Below are positions 1-7,711 of a stretch of 64,000 nt of DNA, piece by piece (position 1 is the first letter of the stretch; each line of letters opens with the position of its first letter). The translations under genes were made by a program, and so were the position numbers. The stretch covers positions 31,109 to 95,108 of the forward strand of contig JAJDBK010000001.1 of the NCBI GenBank assembly GCA_029261405.1, given 5' to 3'. This stretch comes from Nitrospinaceae bacterium (GTDB lineage Bacteria > Nitrospinota_A > UBA7883 > JAJDBK01). The notes under the pieces are model-generated. The model worked only from the letters and a program-made list of their open reading frames with translations. It was not told the DNA's origin and ran no database searches.

Positions 1-416
1 CATTCGGTTTTGTAACGACCTTTCATCAGACCAGCCAACGGGCTGTTGTTAGCGGAAACGATCTTGCCGCCGCCAAGAGCCTCAGGCAGGTCAGCGCCGA
101 TCTTATCGGGAGCGGAGGCTACCTTGCCAACACCTGTCAGGTAATCAAAGCCTGTGACACCGTAGGTCGAGGCGCCGGAAGCTTTTTTGTTGGTATCTGT
201 ATCAAAAGTCTCAATGTTCGCTTCATCAGCTTCTCGCCCGAAGGACTCTCTGGCTTTTGCCAAGGCTTCATCAGACTGGTCACCAGCTTTTTTAGCGGCG
301 TCAAGATCCGCTTTCGATTTTTTCGCCGCACTTGCGTCGGTCGGCGCCATTACTGAGACAGCCACAAAAGCTATCGCCAGCAAGCAAAGAAACGCTCGTT
401 TAAATGTTAAGCTCAT
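1..416 (-). CDS. Secreted protein of unknown function, partial (runs off left edge)
   Basis: An open frame starts at an ATG preceded by a strong GGAGGGG Shine-Dalgarno and stays open for 138 codons to the window edge. The first 30 or so residues form a classic signal peptide (MSLTFKRAF, then a hydrophobic run, then a cut after DASA). The following stretch is rich in Ala, Lys, Asp and Glu and looks helical; beyond that the protein turns Gly-rich. No heme motif or known domain is visible in the part present. The long AT-rich region upstream suggests its own promoter. Export to the periplasm is inferred from the signal peptide; function is unknown. Confidence 0.75.
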   Translation of the reverse strand, partial: MSLTFKRAFLCLLAIAFVAVSVMAPTDASAAKKSKADLDAAKKAGDQSDEALAKARESFGREADEANIETFDTDTNKKASGASTYGVTGFDYLTGVGKVASAPDKIGADLPEALGGGKIVSANNSPLAGLMKGRYKTE

Positions 417-808
417 TTCCCCTCCAAACATATTATTATGGTTAAACCCATGCCCTTACATAAAGGACACGGTAATCAGCACACCCTGTTATAGCAACTT
501 GCGTACCCTGCAAGATAGAAAAACAAACCCTTAACCACCCGATTTTCACTGCATCATTCATGTTACACCCGTCGGGTTGGAATGGACGTGTTTTGTTTGC
601 TAATTTTGATAATTTGAAAAATCAGGATGAAAACGACAATTTTTGTCACCTGAAAAAATTTGGTGTATCAATTGTGTTCCTTGCGAGATGGAGGCAAGTT
701 GAAATTTAATTTCATCTTATGTGTAATCAATATATCTCATGATCAACATCAGATAGAACGTTTCATTCACTAACAACATGTGACAAACCGCACATTGATC
801 TTCTGATA
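417..808. other. Intergenic region, about 390 bp, AT-rich
   Basis: No supported gene. This is the upstream region of the secreted protein to its left. It holds two short inverted repeats of the form CTTGC-N7 or N9-GCAAG (498-514 and 680-698), which could be operator half-sites or chance. I see no convincing terminator for the lipoprotein gene to the right. Confidence 0.5.
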
Positions 809-1405
809 TCATGGCGCAAAGTACTCGACTGAAAGTTCATCAAGGACACACGCGCTGAAATACCACTTTTCATCGTGGGAATAGATCCTGACGTTCTTCC
901 CTTGTCGGGTTTTCCGCAATGTGCATTCATACTGGGCAACCTTGATTAATCCATTAGGGTGTTTTGGAGCTTTTTCGGGTGACTCGTAGACGATCTTAAC
1001 TGAAGTGAGTACTGAAGCGGCCTTTTCATACTCGGAGTTTACAGGATCGTCCCCCACTGGCGCAAGATTGTAGGCTTTTCCAACAGTGACGCTGGCGCCG
1101 GGCAGGAAAAAATACTTTTCCCCCCAACGGGTACCCATCGAAAGGGTCGGTTTAATGGCTTCGAATTCCAGTCTGTTCCTTTCGACATTAGCCGTTACCG
1201 CCTCTTTGATCGCCTCTTCGTCGGAACTCCTGATAAACATCTCCTGCCGGATAGTTATTACGTTAAGTTTGTAGATTGTGGCAAAGTCGTTTTCCTGAAC
1301 CGCCTTTATATAATCGGCCATTACCTTTTCCGGGTTGCCGACAATCTTGTCCTGGCATGAGATCGACGCTACAAATATCAGAAAGAGAATCGTTTTATTT
1401 AACAT
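809..1405 (-). CDS. Putative lipoprotein of unknown function
   Basis: A 198-aa protein with an N-terminal hydrophobic segment ending in ASISC, a weak type II signal peptide (lipobox) with Cys at about residue 17, so probably an envelope lipoprotein. I chose the ATG that follows GGTGAG, 5 bases after the cytochrome b stop, over one 15 bases upstream that lies inside the cytochrome b gene. The remainder is a soluble domain with a short Cys-containing C-terminal half; I do not recognise the family. The close spacing suggests co-transcription with cytochrome b, so an accessory or assembly role for that complex is possible. Confidence 0.7.
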   Translation of the reverse strand: MLNKTILFLIFVASISCQDKIVGNPEKVMADYIKAVQENDFATIYKLNVITIRQEMFIRSSDEEAIKEAVTANVERNRLEFEAIKPTLSMGTRWGEKYFFLPGASVTVGKAYNLAPVGDDPVNSEYEKAASVLTSVKIVYESPEKAPKHPNGLIKVAQYECTLRKTRQGKNVRIYSHDEKWYFSACVLDELSVEYFAP

Positions 1406-1409
1406 GAAC

Positions 1410-2555
1410 TCACCATACAACCTGCGGTTGGTACCAGTGTCGAATCATCCACCTGTTGTCGAGTAGCAGTGGATTCCGCTCCGTATCCTTATACGTGACG
1501 GGAGGTATTCCCATCCTGTCCCCCATAGCCACGTTATGGCAACTGTTGCATCCCATCCACGGCGAATCGACCGAACTCCAGATTACACCAAAAGAGATAA
1601 AGGCAGACAAGAGTACGCCTGCCCCTACATAAGCCACCCCCATGCTGACCCTTCGCCACCTTGATGTTTTTTCCAGATCTTCTTTTTTCTTCCGTTTGTT
1701 GATAAATGGTAACGCAATGGCGATAAGAAGAAATATGAAGGGTATCCAGAAAAGGAACATCGGCCAATTTCTTGGCGGGTAGTACCAGATAGGCATAAGC
1801 AAAGAGATGAAAAACCATTCAGGCGCTGGAATGTTTACCCCTTCCATCGGCAACGGGATAATTTCCGGGTCTTCCGTTGGGACCGGGTAAACCAGACTCA
1901 TAATCAGTATGGCGATCAACAAAGGAATCGCAAGAACCACGGTTCTTGTCATATAGTCGCTTACCCCCCTCTTTCTCAAGCGACTGAACAGATGTATCTC
2001 AAGGGCGATAAAAGTCAGGATCGGAAGGATGATGTCGTGAATGATAAAATTTCTGGTTGGCGTATAAGCTGTCATGAAGAAGTTGTAGAGACCGTCCCCT
2101 ACCAGCGGAATATTTTTCAGCCAGTTGTTGAACATCTCCATCATCCAGTAGCCCTTCCACTCCCACGGCAGAATCGTTCCGGTAATCAGGAAGGCCCATA
2201 CAAGCAGGGATAGGAATATTCCGGTCTCCCAGTTCCAGACCCTGCCACCCTGATAATCCCGTCTGAAATAAGACCGCCAGAAATGAATGAACACTGCCAC
2301 ACCGAGAAAGAACGCTCCGTATCTGTGGATGTTGCGGGTAATGGCGCCAAGGTATGTCTCGTTGTTGAAATACTGTACTGTCTTGTAGGTGTCCTTAAGG
2401 CTCGGTTCGTAATAGAAAATCATATAAAGGCCGGTTAAGAACTGGGCGATTATCAGGATTAAAGCTAAACCACCGAACATGTGGCGCAGATTTATCTTCT
2501 TCGGTTTGACCCTTGCCCAGACTGAGGACTCTTCTTCTGATTTCTCTTCCTTCAT
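1410..2555 (-). CDS. Cytochrome b (b/b6 type) with C-terminal c-type heme motif
   Basis: A 381-aa integral membrane protein with the cytochrome b N-domain: two pairs of histidines one helix apart (NIHRYGA with FIHFWR, and IIHDIIL with EIHLF) that would hold two b hemes. The ef-loop reads PEWF, a variant of the PEWY quinol-oxidation motif. After about eight membrane segments comes a periplasmic tail with GCNSCH, one covalent heme-c site. The family passes electrons from quinol to cytochromes c in bc-type complexes. No Rieske protein gene is present in the window, so the acceptor is unclear; the cytochromes c encoded just upstream are candidates. It has its own upstream region beyond a terminator, so it is a separate transcription unit. 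Confidence 0.92.
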   Translation of the reverse strand: MKEEKSEEESSVWARVKPKKINLRHMFGGLALILIIAQFLTGLYMIFYYEPSLKDTYKTVQYFNNETYLGAITRNIHRYGAFFLGVAVFIHFWRSYFRRDYQGGRVWNWETGIFLSLLVWAFLITGTILPWEWKGYWMMEMFNNWLKNIPLVGDGLYNFFMTAYTPTRNFIIHDIILPILTFIALEIHLFSRLRKRGVSDYMTRTVVLAIPLLIAILIMSLVYPVPTEDPEIIPLPMEGVNIPAPEWFFISLLMPIWYYPPRNWPMFLFWIPFIFLLIAIALPFINKRKKKEDLEKTSRWRRVSMGVAYVGAGVLLSAFISFGVIWSSVDSPWMGCNSCHNVAMGDRMGIPPVTYKDTERNPLLLDNRWMIRHWYQPQVVW

Positions 2556-2606
2556 ATTTCACGCTTTTCAAGTTTTAAGGATATTGTTAATGGGAGATTT
2601 TAATAT

Positions 2607-2643
2607 CAACCGACATGTCTTATTTGAACAACCGACAGGTCTT
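2607..2643 (-). promoter_or_regulatory. Tandem 15-bp direct repeats upstream of cytochrome b
   Basis: The sequence CAACCGACANGTCTT occurs twice (2607-2621 and 2629-2643) with 14 of 15 bases identical and a start-to-start spacing of 22 bp, about two helical turns. They lie about 50 to 90 bp upstream of the cytochrome b start, the usual place for an activator that binds as a dimer on one face of DNA. The regulator is unknown. Confidence 0.5.
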
Positions 2644-2705
2644 TAGATTCCCTATTTCATATATGGATTCAGTTTGCTTCTATATTTTCCTGCATATACC
2701 AATGC

Positions 2706-2749
2706 AAAAAAAACCGCCTGCATGATCTTTTTAAGAATCATACAGGCGG
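2706..2749 (-). terminator. Rho-independent terminator of the cytochrome cluster
   Basis: On the minus strand, a stem of CCGCCTG plus ATGAT-type pairing (one mismatch) is followed by eight T residues. It lies just after the NTF2-like gene and ends the long cluster that starts near 9.8 kb, separating it from cytochrome b. Confidence 0.9.
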
Positions 2750-2776
2750 TTGATCTGAATTTAACTTGAGACCACT

Positions 2777-3334
2777 CTAAAAAAGTGGTTGCATCGCTTT
2801 GTCAAACCAGAGCCTCTTTGTCGGTTTCCCGTAGGTTCCGAGTAGTTTCCAGGAGCCACTTTCATTAACGAGAATGTGATCGCTATTAGTCCAGTTATCG
2901 AGAGTGCGAAGCCCTGAAGCAGTGTCTTTGTTGGAGACACCGAGCAGGAGTCCGGTACACCGAATAATGATTACACCTGTCTTTTCAGAATAGGTCTCTA
3001 TTCTCATGTTGTGAACAGTTACCATATCCTTGAAACTCGCAAAAAGTCGTTCCCAGATTTTCCGGGCGTCCGCCTTTTTATGACCTCCGTTCGTATAGTT
3101 CTCGGAGTAGAGAGCCATGAGACCTTCAATGTCCCCATGCTCAATAGCGTACTCCGAGTCCTTGAAAAACTTCGTCACACCATTTAGCACATCTTCGCCT
3201 ACCTCTTTTTGAAGATGAGGCAAAATACCCATTGAATGGTGTTCCGACAATGGCCCCAAAGCGTAGCTCGTCCCGGCGCTGGCAAAAAACAAGGCCGAGC
3301 AAAAAAGCGCTACGCAAAAGAGCCGTCCGGTCAT
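2777..3334 (-). CDS. Secreted NTF2/SnoaL-like protein
   Basis: A 185-aa protein with a signal peptide (MTGRLFCV, hydrophobic run, cleavage near SYA) followed by an alpha+beta domain resembling the NTF2/SnoaL fold: a helix 'DSEYAIEHGDIEGLMALYSE', then curved-sheet strands ending in SGSWKLLG. I use the ATG 5 bases after the upstream stop; a longer GTG frame starts inside the previous gene. It is the last gene of the cytochrome cluster. NTF2-like proteins are often structural or ligand-binding parts of envelope complexes; its role here is unknown. Confidence 0.75.
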   Translation of the reverse strand: MTGRLFCVALFCSALFFASAGTSYALGPLSEHHSMGILPHLQKEVGEDVLNGVTKFFKDSEYAIEHGDIEGLMALYSENYTNGGHKKADARKIWERLFASFKDMVTVHNMRIETYSEKTGVIIIRCTGLLLGVSNKDTASGLRTLDNWTNSDHILVNESGSWKLLGTYGKPTKRLWFDKAMQPLF

Positions 3335-3339
3335 AGAAG

Positions 3340-3720
3340 TTATTTCTTCCCCTCGCACTTGCACATACCACGAAGATGCTTAACCATCTCCGTAATCTCA
3401 GCGTCGGTCATGTTGCTTGCGAAAGAGGGCATCTGTGTCGATTTACCGACAGCAACACCGCCTTCCTTGATAGCCTTGAAGACATCAGCGTCCTTGAGGG
3501 CGCTCATGTCTTTAGCGCTGGTATGGTTTCTCGGAGCCACGGCCAAAGCCGGAGCGTTGACCCCTTTGCCTGTTCCTTTTGTGCCGTGGCACTGTACGCA
3601 GAAAAGATTGTAGTTATCAGCCGCGCTCTCGGCGCTGGCGGAACCTGCCATGCTCAACACGAACCCGAAGCTGAATACAAAGGTGGCGATTACAGCCGGG
3701 ACTATCGTAGTTTTTCTCAT
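3340..3720 (-). CDS. Periplasmic monoheme cytochrome c
   Basis: A 126-aa protein with a signal peptide (cut near ASAES) and one class I cytochrome c domain: FCVQCHG binds the heme, and MPSF near residue 98 likely supplies the distal Met. The C-terminus ends in an extra Cys pair (MCKCEGKK), unusual in this family and perhaps a metal or disulfide site. It lies 13 bases from the diheme cytochrome upstream and is part of the same unit. It probably shuttles electrons between the membrane modules encoded around it. Confidence 0.9.
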   Translation of the reverse strand: MRKTTIVPAVIATFVFSFGFVLSMAGSASAESAADNYNLFCVQCHGTKGTGKGVNAPALAVAPRNHTSAKDMSALKDADVFKAIKEGGVAVGKSTQMPSFASNMTDAEITEMVKHLRGMCKCEGKK

Positions 3721-3733
3721 AGTTATAATCCTC

Positions 3734-4420
3734 CTATTTCATGCTGGAGAGAAAGTTGACCATCAGTTGTAACTGAGCGTCGGTAAATTCCCTCTTTGCC
3801 ATCCATACTTTTGGATCCCAGTGCTGGGGGTGTTTGATGAAGCTGTACATCCAGTCAGGATTCAGCCTGGCGCCGATACCTGCGAATGTCGGGCATGAAA
3901 CCCCACCTTTGCCAGGTTTCCCTTTCTTACCCGGGAACATATGGCAGGCGTCACACGCCTCTTTTTTCTTCATCAGAATCTTGGCGCGGGCTTTCTTGAA
4001 CTTGTCCTGCTTGAAAACACCAGCGGCCATGCTTGCATCTGTAAGAGTCATCAGATAATCGGCCACAGCGGCGGCGTCACCGGCGCTTAACTTAGAGGCG
4101 CACTTTGGAAGATCACCTACGATATCCTTGTCACCTTCAGTCTTTATGTTGTTCCGATATACCGTTCCGGCGGGCCGTAGCTGTGTCGGGTTTTGTATGT
4201 AACCGACAAGCCACTCCTTGTTGAACTTGGAACCCGCATAAAAAAGATCAGGCGCTTTTCTTTTCATAACATCGGCTATAGTAGCCGCCGCAGGTCCAGC
4301 CATCTGATGGCAGTCACCACACTTGTTGCTGTCAACCAGGGCTTTACCGTCAGCCAAGGCCTGACCGGTAAACGCCATAGTGAATGCCAACAAACAACTT
4401 AACACTATCAGTCGTTTCAT
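3734..4420 (-). CDS. Periplasmic diheme cytochrome c
   Basis: A 228-aa exported protein (signal peptide cleaved near ALADG) with two cytochrome c domains. The first has CGDCHQ at about residue 34 and the second CDACHM at about residue 155. Extra cysteines (LPKCAS and GVSCPT) flank the second domain. The pattern fits a soluble two-heme electron carrier in the cluster with the fused heme-b/c protein and the CydA-like subunit. Its direct partners cannot be read from sequence. Confidence 0.9.
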   Translation of the reverse strand: MKRLIVLSCLLAFTMAFTGQALADGKALVDSNKCGDCHQMAGPAAATIADVMKRKAPDLFYAGSKFNKEWLVGYIQNPTQLRPAGTVYRNNIKTEGDKDIVGDLPKCASKLSAGDAAAVADYLMTLTDASMAAGVFKQDKFKKARAKILMKKKEACDACHMFPGKKGKPGKGGVSCPTFAGIGARLNPDWMYSFIKHPQHWDPKVWMAKREFTDAQLQLMVNFLSSMK

Positions 4421-4462
4421 TCCTTTTCCCTCCCGTTAACTCATATGAGCGCAGGCAAACGC

Positions 4463-6025
4463 CTACGCCTTGTTTTTCTTGTCGCCTGCAAACCTTGAAA
4501 AAGCGTATTGTCCGAAGAAGAGCAGGGCAAAAATCATGGCGGGTATAACCACCACATCATTGCTCGGCGCAGGTTTCAGCAATAGCCAGTACCAGGTTGT
4601 CATTGTATGTTTCGAACCAGCCTCACCATTGGAGCCGTCCCAGTTGGCGAAAGCCACCGGAATATATTTACCGACCACAAACTGCGTATCCTTCTCAGTG
4701 TTCGGTGAGACAAGCGATCTTTTCATCATCACTTTCCAGGTTCCGAACTCGTATGAAGACGACGTGGTGAAACCTATAGATTCAGCGTCACCCATCTCCC
4801 TCTTATGATTGCCCGTTGCAGTCATCAGCATGGAACCTGCCGGATCAGTTGCGCTCTGGCTCTTCCAGTAGAGCATTGAAACCGGGTTTTTTCCATCACC
4901 ATGACCAAAATACGGCTTCTCCGAACTTCCCGAAGGAGTTACAGGGGTCTGGATCGCAACAGCGTCATGCCCGAGCGGTCCCCACGCCAAAGTCCCCGAT
5001 TTCTCCTCGCCAGGAATCGACTGTGTCCTGTCATCCCACTGGAGAAGGAATGCGATATCCTTGTCGGTAAAGACAGCCTTGACAGAAATCAGGTCGTTAG
5101 CCGGAGTAAAAAACCTCTCCTTTTGGATAATTTGTGGCGCCAGCCGGAAGGTGGTCGCCTCAACTCCATCCCAGACCGCGTCTTTCTCGTCAGCCGGAAT
5201 AGCGGGTCGTTGAACACCCTTGATAACTATCTGCCCCTGCGAGACCTGATTCGTCGGATCCGCAAGAGACATTACATAGTTGACCACATGCCACCTGTCT
5301 TCCACAGAGAGTTTACCGTTGGCGGTAGTCTCCGCCGCAAAAGCAGGCATTGGTGTGTTCGGGATACCGTTAGTGACCCTGGCGAAAAGGTTCTCCGGGG
5401 TTGTTCCAGCGCGAAATGTCCACTGCTTGGTCAAGTTTCGCGGCCATAGTTTCGCGCCGCTCCCCTCTTTCAGTTTCTTCTGGGTGTTTCCCTTGCCACG
5501 CTCACCGTGACACTCGAAACACTTGCCAGCCTCGTACGCCTTGGCGCCCTTGGTGATACTGTCCGGAGTCGAGGGAATCTTCCCGGCCAATGAAAGCGCC
5601 GGTGGATTGTCCATATCCTCGAACATATCGGTAAAGGTCTTGATATACGCCACCAGATCCCATCGCTCCTGCTCAGAAAGCACTTCCTTCCAGGAGGGCA
5701 TCGAAGTTCCCGGCATTCCGTTGGAGATCATCACAAAAAGATCTTCATCCCTCGGTATTTCAGCGTCAGGAGGAGAAGTCTTGTACTTGTAGACTCCAGC
5801 AGAGAAATCCCGGGGTGGAGGCATCATGAACTCTGCGGCGGGGCCATCGGCCTCACCCTCCTCACCATGACACCACCAGCATTTCTTCATGTAGACCTTG
5901 GCGCCATTTTCAACATTGCCAGCGGCTGAAAAAGCGCTGCCACCAACTAGCGCAACAGTGGCTACAGCTAAAACTACCCCCTTCACAAAGGAAGAGGAAA
6001 ACGATTTAATTTCCATGACAGTCAT
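4463..6025 (-). CDS. Diheme cytochrome c fused to an ethylbenzene-dehydrogenase-type heme-b domain, membrane anchored
   Basis: A 520-aa protein in three parts. After a signal or anchor helix come two cytochrome c domains with CWWCHG (about residue 49) and CFECHG (about residue 168). Residues of about 280-490 resemble the gamma-subunit heme-b domain of ethylbenzene dehydrogenase, chlorate reductase and the NxrC candidate subunits of nitrite oxidoreductase ('VWDGVEATTFRLAPQ', 'AVFTDKDIAFLLQWDD', ending in a W/Y-rich strand). A C-terminal helix then Lys-rich tail gives a membrane anchor. The ATG follows GGGGGGA at 7 bases. No molybdenum-enzyme catalytic subunit is encoded nearby, so this gamma-like module seems to work without one or with one encoded elsewhere. 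Domain assignment is by recognition of pattern, not a search. Confidence 0.85.
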   Translation of the reverse strand: MTVMEIKSFSSSFVKGVVLAVATVALVGGSAFSAAGNVENGAKVYMKKCWWCHGEEGEADGPAAEFMMPPPRDFSAGVYKYKTSPPDAEIPRDEDLFVMISNGMPGTSMPSWKEVLSEQERWDLVAYIKTFTDMFEDMDNPPALSLAGKIPSTPDSITKGAKAYEAGKCFECHGERGKGNTQKKLKEGSGAKLWPRNLTKQWTFRAGTTPENLFARVTNGIPNTPMPAFAAETTANGKLSVEDRWHVVNYVMSLADPTNQVSQGQIVIKGVQRPAIPADEKDAVWDGVEATTFRLAPQIIQKERFFTPANDLISVKAVFTDKDIAFLLQWDDRTQSIPGEEKSGTLAWGPLGHDAVAIQTPVTPSGSSEKPYFGHGDGKNPVSMLYWKSQSATDPAGSMLMTATGNHKREMGDAESIGFTTSSSYEFGTWKVMMKRSLVSPNTEKDTQFVVGKYIPVAFANWDGSNGEAGSKHTMTTWYWLLLKPAPSNDVVVIPAMIFALLFFGQYAFSRFAGDKKNKA

Positions 6026-6040
6026 AAAGTGGTCCCCCCT

Positions 6041-6820
6041 CTAATGGTGTGGCTCTATCACACGCGGTGAGTGACCTGTGTAATCGTACAGAAAAAGAAT
6101 AACCTTCCAGACTTCCTCTTCAGAGAGGAACTCGTGCCAGACAGGCATAGCCGATAACCAGGGAGTCGCCTCCGATGGTAGTCCGGGCCCGCCTGTCCCT
6201 ATTCGCCAGAAGACAAATGATTCAGAAAGCTGGGCTATCGTTCCAATATCAACGAAGTTAGCCGGAACCGGAGTAAACCCATCCCAGAACGGCCCTTTGC
6301 CAAGCATTCGGTCGCCATGGCAGTAGAAGCAGTTCTTGTAATAGACCTCGCCACCTGCTTTCACATTGGCGGCGAAGTTCTCCTTGTCTTCCCGTAAAGG
6401 GTTTTTCAAAGTACCGATGGAATATGTCTTTCCCCACATCTTCGCATTTGAAGGAGGCGCCGGATGAATCGAGCGTAACTCCACAGGAGCGTCAAACGTC
6501 GGTTTAACATATTGATACGACACCCATGCGCCGAAACAACCAACCAGAACAGCAGATACAAAACGAATGATCTTTCTGTCCGGGTTAAGATAAATCTCTG
6601 CAAACGGCCCTATATTTGCCTTAAAGCCATCATCTGTGAAAGTAAAGATAAGGAGGACACCGACCGCTATGAAAAAGACATACATCTTCATAACGCTCGT
6701 CGGGATCACCGGCCATGTCCCCTCGTGTAACTGCGATCCCAGGTACGGAACCCCTTCCTTTAAGGCAAAATAAAGGATCAGGATTACCGTCAACGGAATC
6801 AATGGTCTAAGAATTTTCAT
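6041..6820 (-). CDS. Membrane-anchored monoheme cytochrome c
   Basis: A 259-aa protein with about three N-terminal membrane helices (residues 5-20, 46-62 and 85-103) followed by a periplasmic cytochrome c domain. The heme site is CFYCHG at about residue 165, and MPVWHEF near 225 likely gives the distal Met. The arrangement suits docking of a cytochrome c domain onto a membrane complex. It lies between the fused heme-b/c protein and the diheme cytochrome, in one apparent operon (gap of 15 and 23 bases). Confidence 0.88.
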   Translation of the reverse strand: MKILRPLIPLTVILILYFALKEGVPYLGSQLHEGTWPVIPTSVMKMYVFFIAVGVLLIFTFTDDGFKANIGPFAEIYLNPDRKIIRFVSAVLVGCFGAWVSYQYVKPTFDAPVELRSIHPAPPSNAKMWGKTYSIGTLKNPLREDKENFAANVKAGGEVYYKNCFYCHGDRMLGKGPFWDGFTPVPANFVDIGTIAQLSESFVFWRIGTGGPGLPSEATPWLSAMPVWHEFLSEEEVWKVILFLYDYTGHSPRVIEPHH

Positions 6821-6843
6821 GCTATCACGTCGTTTCCAGGCTG

Positions 6844-7692
6844 TTATTGGTTCTTGACACCAAGGATCGCATCAGCGATCAGATTAAACTCAGCAAAGGT
6901 CATCCTTGCAGGGTAGTCATCCGGCATGGTGTCCGCATCGAAACCTTCAGCTATAACAGCGTTCGGGTTCATTATTGACTCCAGAACAAACGCCCTGGCG
7001 GAAACGCCCTCTTTTCTGGAACCAGCTGTTGCGGCAAAACCGCCCAGATCCGGCCCCATGTCGCCTCCCTCTTCTATCTCAGGTCCTATATGGCACATCG
7101 TGCATTCAAACTTTATGAACGCCTCGGCGGCTGACTCAGCAAGTTTAATCGTAGCTGGCGCCTCTTCTTCCGGCATAGCCGAAGAATCACCGCTAGGCAG
7201 GGCTACAGTAACTTCTACACCCGCAATCGATTGAAGATAGGCGATTACAGCTCCCATCTCTACGTCACTGAGGCCGATGGCCCCTTTGTCGACATTAGGC
7301 ATGGGACTAACCGTATCGTTGGTACCGGTCTTTCCGAAACCGGCGACAACAAAAGCCGACGTATCGACTAACGATTCGAGGATATACTCTTCACCAGTGG
7401 TCGCCTTACCCTTATACCTCTCGTCCTTGAGGCGCTCCAGCGCCAAGGAGCCAATCGTATCCAAAAGAGGCGCTCTGCCTCCTACAGGGCTATGACAAAG
7501 GGTACAGGTTCCTTTCCCGTTAAAAATCTTGTCGCCGATCCCGATATACTGCTCCATCGTGATATCCCCGGAGAGCTTCTCCTCTACAGGAGGAGCCTCA
7601 GGGATAATAAGTGGCAGTCCGTATCTGGTATAGCCCGCGAATCCAAAGATAATAACGAGAGCAAATACAAATATCTTTAAAAGGTCTTTCAT
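6844..7692 (-). CDS. Membrane-anchored diheme cytochrome c
   Basis: A 282-aa protein with one N-terminal helix (residues 5-25) as an uncleaved anchor, then two cytochrome c domains with CTLCHS (about residue 62) and CTMCHI (about residue 197). Each is followed by a Met-containing segment (MPNVDKGA, MPDDYPARM) of the kind that gives the distal ligand. It sits directly downstream of the CydA-like gene, 19 bases away, so it is a good candidate for the cytochrome c partner of that membrane subunit. Confidence 0.9.
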   Translation of the reverse strand: MKDLLKIFVFALVIIFGFAGYTRYGLPLIIPEAPPVEEKLSGDITMEQYIGIGDKIFNGKGTCTLCHSPVGGRAPLLDTIGSLALERLKDERYKGKATTGEEYILESLVDTSAFVVAGFGKTGTNDTVSPMPNVDKGAIGLSDVEMGAVIAYLQSIAGVEVTVALPSGDSSAMPEEEAPATIKLAESAAEAFIKFECTMCHIGPEIEEGGDMGPDLGGFAATAGSRKEGVSARAFVLESIMNPNAVIAEGFDADTMPDDYPARMTFAEFNLIADAILGVKNQ

Positions 7693-7711
7693 AGTTCTTT
7701 TCCGCTACGCC

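Noticed and set aside
4901..5449. 182-aa plus-strand frame
   Set aside because: Antisense to the cytochrome c/heme-b fusion and without ribosome site or domain.
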